In this document: one piece after another, positions 51,558 through 61,810 of the stretch | Layout: every line of letters begins with the position of its first letter | How positions within the stretch are numbered: position 1 is the first letter of the stretch | NCBI GenBank assembly: GCA_900239685.1 | Contig: OENT01000031.1 | Coordinates: 238,591-302,590 of the forward strand | Origin: Rotaria macrura | Taxonomy: Eukaryota > Rotifera > Eurotatoria > Philodinida > Philodinidae | DNA: 64,000 nucleotides | Direction: 5' to 3' | Notes under the pieces: generated by a model | Told to the model about the DNA's origin: nothing | What the model saw: only the letters and a program-made list of their open reading frames with translations | Database searches by the model: none | Made by a program: the position numbers and the translations under genes

Positions 51558-53001
51558 TCAAGCAGTCTGATATACTATACGTTCCCAATCGACTGCATTG
51601 TGAAGATTTTTCACATTTCCACATTGATCTCCGCCACCGCGAGTGATATTGGATCGAAGTGACCAACAGAGTCGATACTCGGATTGTTGATCACTTGAAT
51701 AGCAGGGATTCAAAGCGAACATATTCGTCATTTGATACTGATTGCCATACTGATGGTAACTCATATAGTTTCTCCTTGATTCGACATCCTAGAGTACAAA
51801 ATAGAATCGTCATAGTACAAAAACAAACATATCAAGTGAAATTTCAGAATCTTTCAAGACAAATAGAGCCAGCCGATAGGAAAAATTGAGGGAATAATGT
51901 TTTTTTCTTGTTGAAAGTCTACTTCGATTACTTTATCTTATCAATCGACAGCATGAAATTCCTTACTGTGTTCTGGTGTTGAAAGCCCCATGTTTGATCT
52001 TGTGCATAGTAAAACCCAATAACATTTTTGATTTCAGTTCTACAATTATCATTTGATGGACATTTTTTAAGAAGGTCTTCCCATTTACCAACACCGGCTA
52101 GAGTTAATGTCTGACTATCATCAACAGGGTGACATGCGACGAGAACTTTTCTACTTTTACAGGCTTGCAAAAATGATAATAAATCAAACGGTGTGTCATA
52201 TGCATCTCGATAACATTCTTGCCATCCGACTAAAGATGTTATGCTCAAATTCCGATGAATACCGATGAACGGTGATAGAAATTGTTCAGCTAGAAAAAAA
52301 CAAAATCTACATATAGTATTTATGAATAAGTTGAAATTGATAAACTTTAAAACATATCAAATAGTTATGTAAGATATTGAAATCATTATCAAGCAATATT
52401 ACTTACGATTTAGACCAAGATCGGCGATCATATACGAAAAATTTGATTTTATATCTAAATTTGGTGATCGAAAAATAATTTCATCAGGTGCTACTTCTGG
52501 TGTGCGCTTAATCATTCTTAATTGATCAAGTAAATATTTGAATTGTACTGGGTTATAATCGAAAAATATTGCCCCTTTATTGTCTCTTGATAACCATCTA
52601 TTTTGACTATCGTTTGTGAACAGCAATGCTAATTTCGATTTTGGTACTGCCATTAGAGTTGAACGTGAAGTTGTAATTCTTTCACCGCCAACATTCAATT
52701 CGATCACTTCATCATAGTCATCTAATAAATCTGTAATATTCGTCTGCAAATGTATGTCGGTCGCATTATTACCATAGAAACTATGATTCTGAAACGGAAG
52801 ATTCTGAGTTGTAGCGAAAACGTATTCACGTGCTGCATGGTCTTCCTCAGATTCTGATTCAGTTTCTATTACTTTTATGGCTAGTCGTTGTTCAAATAAT
52901 ACAAATGCAATGACCTAGATGAAATAAAACAATAGTAAAATCATCTATTATTATACAGTACATACCAATAACATAGAACACAATTTTGAAAATCTTTCCA
53001 T
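51558..53001 (-). CDS. predicted secreted BTB/T1-domain protein, copy 1
   Basis: Four exons on the minus strand: 53001-52966, 52914-52407, 52289-51967 and 51788-51558. Phases agree (0, 1, 0), giving 365 residues. The N-terminus (MERFSKLCSMLLVIAFVLF) reads as a signal peptide or anchor, assembled across the first intron. Residues about 80-180 form a BTB_2/T1 tetramerisation domain of the KCTD type: VIELNVGGERITTSRSTL, FFDYNPVQFKYLLDQLR, DLGLN. Residues 183-365 form a second domain with conserved Cys and Trp: GWQECYRDAYDTPFDL, LTLAGVGKWED, TWGF, CGN, WERIVY. I know of no described function for this domain. BTB/T1 domains normally work in the cytosol, so a signal peptide in front of one is odd. 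It is the tandem sister of copy 2. Confidence 0.72.
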
Positions 53002-54884
53002 GTTGTTTTCTTATTATCAATAGCGCTGTCTAGCACAATTCTTCGTGATATTATTTGGTATGATCATCGGGTTTCAACGATAGAATAGAATTCTTAGTAC
53101 GCATATTATTTGTCAGTGTTTGAAGATAGATATACATTAAGACGAATGAAGTGATGAAAAATACTAGAGATATGTTTTCGTTCTAATAATAAATAAATGC
53201 CCATGCCTCTACCGATGCTTCACTGATATAGTTAATATAATGTTTTGGTTACAGTGAAAAAGTATCCACAGTGACATACATACTTTATTGATCTGACAGA
53301 AAAAGTAGTCCTAAATATTGGTGCAAGTTGAAAATTTCGAAAACTTATTCTAAACATAATAATTTTCTTCTTGTTTGTAATCGAAATTTTGATTATCTTT
53401 TCTTTTGATGAACTGCATCCATCTCTTAAGTTGCATTGAACGGCTTTTATAAATGTACTGTATTGTTTGGTACAGATTTTCATTTCTTATTTGAAAATTT
53501 TCATCCAATGTCGATATCACTATCCGATGAAAATATAGTATTGGAAAACCTATTTTCTAGAGGTCGAGACGTACATATGCAGAGAAGATTCTGTCTTTTT
53601 CTGAAAAACTGTTCTTCAGTCAGTTCGGATAGATAAGACATGGAGATGTATCTCTCATATGATATGATAACTGTTCGAATTACATGTTGTTGAATAAATA
53701 AATTTATTCAGTAAATTTGAGCAGTGTGTTGAAAATTTAAATTCAAAAATTCGTAGTTATGATTCAAATATTAATTTGTAGTTCAATGGTAGATATAAAT
53801 AATTCTGTTTCTATTGTCATGAGAAGAAAAATAAAGGATCCGTGTGTTCTGTATAAGAAAAAAAAACCATATGTATATCTAGAACAATCCCATTATTTCA
53901 AGAGTAAAAATAGCAACAAACAAACCTATGCTTACATAAGAATATATGTATGACTATACAAATAAATAATTCATTGATATTCGACACAAGAATATCGAAT
54001 TACTACTACATTTGATTTCTAGATTTAATTAATCTGATCGTTTATTTTTTTTTCCATACATAGAAAACTTCAACAGCATGATTATGCAACCAACAAAAAC
54101 CATGCAACTTTCGAACGCTCTTACTCTTCATGTGCTGCGGGTCGTGAGTTAAACTGAAAAAAAGATTTTAAATTCAAGGTCTATTAATATTATGTACATT
54201 TAGGTATGTTTCATAATCATCGAAATAATCCTGAAAGGTTCAGTCGAAATCAATGAGTCTTGATCAATTTATTTGATTGTAGAATGGATTCGAGTAGTTT
54301 TTTGGTTGCAAACTAACAGATTCGTCGTTATTCAATATGTCCCAGGTAACACATGCCTTGTCTTAGACACCTTCAGAAGGACAATAGTTGCCTGAAGAGA
54401 AAAGTGTCAAATTAATAGCTTCTACTGTAAAATTTTCAATAATCAATTGTTCGCTATCGATGAAAAAATATCGTCATCAATCAATCGTAGCACTTCTTTT
54501 TTTAGTAAGCTATCGATTCGTATTGTGTTGATGTTCAATGAATATTCTACCGAGAATAGCTCATAGGCAAACTGCCAAGATAAACGAGGTTCGACACTTA
54601 AATAAATATCTCATTTTTATATTTCAAATTTCAATCTTAATCGGATAAACTATGATGTACAGCTGAAAGTCACACTTGACAAAGTTGTTTATCGCTGTAA
54701 AAGTTTGTGATTATTCCTAGTAGACAGCTATATAAATAGACCTTTCAATACATATTTAAATGAAACTCGTATGTTACAAATATATGGCATACATATAATT
54801 AAATAAAATCAAGTCTAGAACTAAACTAAATGAAAAATTAAGTCTTTTAACGACATAATAGAATGAAAACAAGATGAAACCAGA
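53002..54884. other. spacer between tandem BTB genes
   Basis: 1.9 kb with no recognised exon. It holds the copy 1 promoter on its left and the copy 2 3' UTR on its right. Open frames near 53232-53636 and 53759-53953 have no domain features. Confidence 0.45.
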
Positions 54885-57118
54885 CTAATCAGTATAGTAA
54901 ATAAGGCGTTCCCATTCAGTTGAATTTTGTAAACTTTTAGCACTACCACATCGATCACCGGTACCATGTCTAATTATTGACTGCGATGTCCAGCAAAGTC
55001 GATAGTCAGAATCTAAATTACTTGAATCACATGGATTAACTATAAATGATAAAGATCCACGAACGAAACCCCAAGTTTGATTATTTGCATTGTACCACCC
55101 GACACCTCGTTTAGCTTGACTAATACATTGATAATTCGATGAACATACGAATGTTCTATTTTTCTTGTTGGGTTTATCATTCGTTTTACATTGCTTTGGC
55201 AAACATGGATGTAAAACATCGTCCATTTGTCCGATACCAGCTAGAGTCAGCACATTTTTATTGTTCACATGCCGACAGGCAACAAGCACTTGACTGCCAT
55301 TGCATGATGATTTAAGTACGGACAAATCAAATGATGTATCATATGTACTACGATAGCATTCCTTCCAACCAGCAAGAGAGCTTATGGTCAAATTAATATG
55401 TGCACCTTCTCTAGGTGATAAGAAATGGTCGGCTAGAAAAAATAGAACAGATACAATGAAGCAATTAAATATTTCATAGAAATTTGTCATCGCACTGTAT
55501 GTTCTTTGATGTAGTTTCGTTAAGAGATGTGCAGGATGATGCTATTCTGAAGAAGATGTAGGTAAGTAAATTTTAAAGGATAGTGAGAGCTTGAAAATTT
55601 TTCTGTCAAAGTACAGAGTAGTACAGCAGCTTACCCTGCACATTCCTAACGTCATACTATTCATCACACCTCTGCATTTTGTTCTGCAAATTTAGACTTG
55701 AAGAATAAGAACATACAACAATTTTTTAACATAGGGTAAGATTATATATCTCATAGGCTAGGATGAGGTTAAAGATTTTACAAGCTAGAGAAAAAGCAAT
55801 GAGAAGAAGTTAGCAGCAACATATATTTTATACACATGTCTTATAGTGATAAGTATCCTAGTTCCAAGACAGATATTAACTTTAATATAGGATTGAGTTC
55901 TCTCTACTGCTGATTTGATGTATTCTCTATCAAGATATCTGAAAGTTCAGAAACTGATGTCGAGATCATTCAAGATCTTATCGGAATGATTTTTGAAAAT
56001 TCTATTTCACGCAGTACCGAATGTGGAAAAGAAAACTAGAAGCTATCGTATTTCGTTCAAGTTTTATTAAGAAGATTGTACATATGAAAGATATGAAAGA
56101 ACATATTAGTTCCTTAGACATAACTTCGGCAAGATATATGCGAGTTGAAAAACTGCCATAATCATTTGTTTTTTTTTTGGAATTTTTGTTCCTCTTGTCT
56201 ATCAATGTGTTTATATTATCAAATGCATAGCATAGAAACTTCTAACTTGTGTTGAAATCACTATTTAGACTTGATTTCGATTCTGAACATCGTAGAAAAA
56301 CAAAAATAATGGAACATATGTTATTGCGCAACATTTTCTCATCACTTCTGGATAAATATACAAAATTTAATCACGGCACGACACGGAAAAGTAAATGTTT
56401 CTAAGTCAAATTGCAAGAAATTCTTACCCTGCACATCTCTGTTCTGTGTCTGAATATTACAGGCTTTAGAATTGCTAGTTCCTTTTAAAGAAAAAGCCAT
56501 TGGATTCATAATTAAAATTTACATAAAGAATATTTCTGTAGAAATGCTCGACGATTTAACACATACCTGTTAATCCAAGATCGACAAGCATATGAGTAAA
56601 ATTTAATTGTGAACTGATATATGGAGCTTGAAATTGAAGTTGATGAACTGACATATGTGGCATACGCTTGATTGCTCTCAATCGATCAAGTAAATAATTA
56701 AAATATATTGGATTGTAATCAAAAAAGACTGCACCATCTTTGTCTATGAGTAAATTCTTTTCTGTATTGTTTTTACTAAACATACGAGCTAATTTTGAAT
56801 TGGGCACAACAGTTAGAGTCGATCGTAGTGTCGCTAATTTTTGGCCGCCAATATTCAATTCAATCACATCATCGGTCAATGAGACAGGTGTTTCGATTTT
56901 TCCATTATTCGTCGGAGGTGCAGCATCCGTTGTGTCGACTAAAATTTTATCTTCAACAAAGGTCACATCGTTCGTGAATACTTCATTCTTTAAAGTACTT
57001 TCATTGATAAAAGCTGTTCTCACAAATAAATTTCTGTTGAATAGGACGATCCATATTACCTGAACATAAGATTTTAGTTCTGAAAAATTGATACAAATAT
57101 TGTACGTACCAGTAGCAT
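54885..57118 (-). CDS. predicted secreted BTB/T1-domain protein, copy 2
   Basis: Three exons on the minus strand: 57118-57110, 57059-56567 and 55432-54885, giving 349 residues. The first exon is only MLL; splicing builds a hydrophobic start (MLLVIWIVLFNRNLFV). Residues about 68-165 are the BTB_2/T1 domain (VIELNIGGQKLATLRSTL, FFDYNPIYFNYLLDRLRAIK, DLGLTG). Residues about 168-349 are the C-terminal domain shared with copy 1 (GWKECYRSTYDTSFDL, LTLAGIGQMDD, TWGF, RLCW, GDRCG, WERLIYYTD). Unlike copy 1, this domain is encoded by one uninterrupted exon and carries an insertion with extra cysteines (KNRTFVCSSNYQC). Directly upstream of the last exon, an ATG at 55490 opens the same frame with its own hydrophobic leader, so a form lacking the BTB part is possible. 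Confidence 0.7.
56428..56463 (-). CDS. possible 36-nt cassette exon in BTB copy 2
   Basis: Between ctaaag and gtaaga on the minus strand, 36 nt stay open in the gene's phase 1-to-1 frame and would insert ACNIQTQNRDVQ between the BTB and C-terminal domains. The splice signals are moderate. Near 55634 a similar gtgcag|ggtaag donor context recurs, but its frame is closed. Confidence 0.25.
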
Positions 57119-58935
57119 CGTAAGTATAATTCGTGGTGTTTAACCGAAGAATAATACTGAATGAGTGTTATAGTCAATTATAGTTTTGTATAACTTTTCT
57201 CACATATGTTGATTCTCTCCTTATTTATAGATAAATAGAGTCGTACATGTTATTGTTACAATAAGCTTACGAGCGAGAGAAAGAGAGAGACGGGGGGGGG
57301 GGGGGGGAGGAGAAAACTTTCTCTCTCTCGTTTATATTCTACAAAAAGGCTAATCCTTTATTTGTTTATATATACAACGGATATTTACACGATTTCTTCT
57401 ATTTGGTATGGTAATAGGCCTTGATGAACTGTTTAATGAAATATATTTGAATATGATTGTGTATTCAACGGTGCATGTTGATGTAATATGATTCATGACG
57501 TTGAAAAAGATCCTAAATCTAGCAAATAATCATTCATCTATCCATGATGAAGATTAGTTTAATCAAATCGATTTGGAGAAAATCATCCACACTTGCCCTT
57601 GTGTGTGTCAGTTGTTTAAAAATATATCTAACTTAGACATGGATAATTATCTGCATGATAGTTCCTTGATAATGTTAATACATCGTTCCTCATTCACTTG
57701 GGTTTGACATCATTGATTCCTATGATTCCTTTGCTCATTATTATTATTATTATTAATATTATTATTATTCAACAATTAGATATATATATATATATATATG
57801 TATCATCAGATATGAGCATGTGTTTTCTCTCTGGTGATGTCGTTCTTGGAAAAAGGTCATATATTTATGTGATCTTTCAGCTAGACATATAAAAAAAGGA
57901 TGCTCTGATGATACTGAAACTTAATTATCAAGTCAACGTCATGACTGAGCGCTGATTTAACAAGATGATATCTATTGAGACAATAATTCACGAATGAGAC
58001 AGTTCGAATTGATGTTCTACATAATCATTGTTTCATTGAACTATTGATATGGAACAGATAGAAAAATTTCTATCTTTCAAATTCAAGAAAATATGTTTCA
58101 TCAACAATTTACATCATTATAGGAATTGTATCCATCAATAATTAATGTAGAAAAACAAAAATGATGTGTATCCTTGACGAGCTCTAGTATTTGTAAGACA
58201 TCTAAACAAAACAATACTCTTAAGTTTTATTCGAAGGATATCATCGATTAAAAAATACGATCAGAAAAAGAGATGATAGATGTAACTTATCGAAAATGTC
58301 GATGGATCATTATTCTTATTTGTTTGTATGCATTGCATCGCATTAAGTTTCTGTCATTCTACAAAGTATTAAATCGATTTTATGGGCCTCATTTGGTTCT
58401 CTATCGTTAGATATTTTAGGTTCTATAAATGTCTAGTCAACAAGGAATTATGAAGATAATTGTTGTTTTTACAAATTATTTTAGCGTACAACATGTATCC
58501 ATCAAGATTCGCATGTTTTATTTACTTTAGACCGTTTCAATACTGATAATCAAGCGTAAAGCGAAATGCACATGTAACTTTACGTTAATTATAAGTAGTA
58601 ATTCAGAAAAGAATAAAAACAAGGTCATGAGAATTGACGCTTAATTTATTGAGACATAGTACAAGCACAGAATGTAAAATAGAAGAATATATTTTTTCTA
58701 CATTCACACAACAATACGAAAGAGAAAATACCCTAGTAGAATACTTTCTTTTCCAAATTAAGATTATAAATATTGAAAAATTTTCTTCTTTAAAAAGTGA
58801 GATATCTTTGAAGAAGTAATTGATGAAATATAAAATAGAACATGAATAAAGTCATTAGTTCGATGAATATACATTGGATACCTCTTTTTCATTTGATTGA
58901 AAATTCATCTGATTAATTTATACATTGAATAATGC
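57119..58935. other. intergenic, low-complexity tracts
   Basis: It lies between the BTB copy 2 promoter and the 3' end of the KCNE-like copy B. It includes the G run at 57292-57307, a TTA/ATT run near 57735-57770 and a TA run near 57780-57800. No coding exon was recognised. Confidence 0.45.
57292..57307. repeat. G16 homopolymer flanked by GA and CT tracts
   Basis: Sixteen consecutive G follow a GA-repeat (agagaaagagagagac) and precede aaaactttctctctctcg. The GA and CT tracts are inverted complements, so the G run sits near the loop of a possible hairpin. The length may be unreliable in assembly. Confidence 0.85.
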
Positions 58936-59711
58936 TTATGATATCGATCGTTTTCTTCGAAACGGTATACAGTTTGTGCGTTGCCGTCGCTGTCGTAAGT
59001 TTCGTCGAATTTGTGATCTATCAGTCGTCAACACGCCGTTTCTATTTGTTTTCAAACTCTCAATATTCATTTTCCATTCTTCACTTGCTTGATAATCAAT
59101 TAATGAATGATGTCGTGGTGGTAATTGACTGTCCAATGAAGATCGATAACGAGTTGATGAACTGCGGTTGGCATTAAATGGATTACTACTATGTAAAAAT
59201 TGAATACGTTCACTATAATCTTGATAATGTTTATCCAATACAGCTAATCGTCGTTGAATATTAAGTATACGAATCGGTTCTCTATGTGTTATTTTATTAT
59301 TCGAATCATCTGATGTACCGAAATATATATCCCACAGCTTATCACGTCTATCTTTATCAGCTAACTCTTCTAAATAAGATCGTTTTCTATTGACATGTCT
59401 AATTAATATATTTTCTTATGTTTTTTCTTACCCAAGATTAATTTATTATCTGTTTTTTCGTGAAAACTTTTATTTAAAAATTTAGCTGCATGTTTCAATG
59501 AATGTTCAACAACTGCTGCGGATGCAATCATTTGCATTCTCATTAAAAATACAATACTTAATGAATACCATATAACAACAGTAACAATAAACATAATAGC
59601 ACCAGCTGAATCATATTTATCATCTAAGTCTATTTGAATACTTTCCTCTAATACTGGTAAAGTTGTATTGTTGGTGACCATCGTATAAAGATTAATCTGA
59701 AATATTTTCAT
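58936..59711 (-). CDS. small single-pass membrane protein, KCNE-like topology (copy B)
   Basis: Two exons on the minus strand, 59711-59432 and 59369-58936, phase-1 junction, giving 237 residues. An N-terminal region with sequons near NNTT precedes one TM segment (about residues 40-58, IMFIVTVVIWYSLSIVFLM). The cytoplasmic tail carries RRDKLWDIYFGT, matching NRDRLWDIYLGT of copy A, followed by an Arg- and Ser-rich end. The intron falls at the same residue and phase as in copy A (ILG|E versus VLG|E). The family is uncertain; the shape resembles KCNE channel beta subunits. The start at 59711 follows a strong 3' splice site (ctttcag) about 20 nt upstream; MVTNN (59678) is an alternative start. 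Confidence 0.6.
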
Positions 59712-61640
59712 CCGGCATATAAACTTAACCCATACTGAAAAGGAAAGAAAATATTTTTGTACGGCAATAACTATTGAAAATTATTTTTTCATGCATACAA
59801 TTTGAGTGGTAATATATGCGTATTTAGTTTTTGGTGCAATTATTCATCTGATTATGTTAATAAGAATCATTGATGTCGTACTTGCTTCGATATTATTTGT
59901 ACTAAAATGTAACTATATACCTAGATATGACATTTGTATTTAAAGGAGCAAACGGACTATTAGTGCAATGTAAAAACTTCCCGAATATTATGAGAGAACG
60001 GCTTTAGCAATAACGATCTTATCAATCTGGAAATTTTTCTGTTCTGATATTTATGTTGGTCGTAATGCCTGTAGGATGTGAAATTTACGAAACTTATTCA
60101 GAACTTAGATTCGAAAAAATACAATGCTTCGTACTAACCCGTATTAATACGTATGGGCTGAGTCGACTGTTATGAAAATAAACTATCAAGTGTCCAATCT
60201 TTGCATATTCATTGAGTCGAATTCAGAATCTCAAGAATAAATTTAACAAACATTTATTTTTTTTCACGTTATTGAAGATCATATATTACGTCGAAATTAC
60301 CTAATAAATAGAATAATATGAAGTATCGCATGCTTCAAGCAGAACATATTATACAATTCAATAAGCTTTTTCTTTTTTTGATCGACTCACCAATAAGGTA
60401 ATATTATTAATTCGTTGTTTTCTTGACGATATTTGTGTAATAGTACTTGTGACCATTAAAAACTTCCAATCAGAAAAATAAAAAATATGTACAATATAAG
60501 TACTTTCATACTCCTCTAGAGCGTATTTAACTTCAAATGTTTGAGACTCATCATATCTTCCGACAATTTTTAATGAAAAATTGACGCATTCAAAATAAAC
60601 TTTCGAAAAATCAGAAATAACTTAGGAACTATTAATATTTTAACGTCGAAGAAAACTTGGCCATTAAATGAATGTAAAGGTAAACTGTATACGGTATATC
60701 ATTTTTTCTGATCAGACAAATTATATTTTTAGTCTTTCCAAACAATTTCTGAAATCGAAATCGTAATTGAGATCAACAGTCTTTTTAGTCTTACTCGTAC
60801 GATAGAACTTTTCAAGAGTTACAAAATTATATATTTTTCGAAGTCGAAAAAATCTGACCACTTTAAAATTTCTTCACCGAAGTATTCAAGAGAGGCAATT
60901 TTCTATGTTTTGATCAATATTCAAAAGATTTTAATGAGAATCAGTTCGATTTCTGTCAAAACTAGAATAATATTTGGAATCAGCACAAAACTCTGAGTTG
61001 GTATTTGTATAATTTAATGAACTACCTAAACCTTTTTTTTCTAAAAAAGTCCCTGGGCTCAGCGCCCCCCCCCCCCGAACAGGTACTTTGTAAAAAATCA
61101 ACTTATTGATAGTTCATTTCTTTGAACTCATTTTCTTTTCGTTAACATAGAACTACCATATGTACGCACAGTAAAAATTTCAAGTCAAATACATAGTACA
61201 AAAGTTGTCCCTACTTAGAAGGCGCCAACAAAAATATATAGATATAACAGAAATTACACAAAAGCAGTGGTGTATCTTCTTAGAAGCTTTGAAAAACCAA
61301 ACTGAACTTGTATCAGACAACTTATTTCTGCCATATTTCTCTATCCGCTGGCAGAGGTTCAGCCAAATATGATGCTGAGTTGATTCAGTACGAAGCACAA
61401 CAATCTAAAAATATCACATCGAAAAACGTTCTAAAAAAGGGTATATACTTAATTAGAGTGCATATAGGATGTGGATATGCGTGAGTATCAGCACTTTCAC
61501 TCCCAACCACAAAAATCCACCCTCGGCTCCTGACGCATATGTAAATGGGCGGTAATCAAAGCTTCAGACAACTTCTTTGGAAAAAACGAACACTTGATAC
61601 TTGACCCCCCAGGTCAATCAAAACGGATATCCGTTACGGA
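59712..61640. other. intergenic, no gene seen
   Basis: It lies upstream of KCNE-like copy B. It contains a run of 12 C at 61065-61076. The open frame at 61180-61398 (-) shows no known features. Confidence 0.45.
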
Positions 61641-61659
61641 CAGTGACATTATTAAAATA

Positions 61660-61810
61660 GGGCTGTATACGGCCGTATTTTCACAGTATACGATCCTTTA
61701 TTACTGTGCCCGGAAAAAGTGCCGTATACGGAGCCGTATGCTGTGAAAATACGGCCATATTTTAATGATGTTACGGTCCGTATAACTGCATCCACTCAAC
61801 GGTCCGTATC
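61660..61810. repeat. clustered palindromic repeats with CCGTAT motifs
   Basis: The arms attaaaatagggctgtatac and ccgtattttcacag (left) pair with ctgtgaaaatacggccatat and ttttaatgatgtt (right), around a centre near 61720. The motif ccgtat/atacgg occurs many times, and related cggtccgtat copies follow to 61809. It adjoins the left end of the MULE and could be a separate nested MITE. Confidence 0.7.

Noticed and set aside
57250..57340. G-run with flanking GA/CT as a telomere-like or G-quadruplex element
   Set aside because: It is a homopolymer without a repeated telomere unit; polymerase slippage or assembly error explains it as well.
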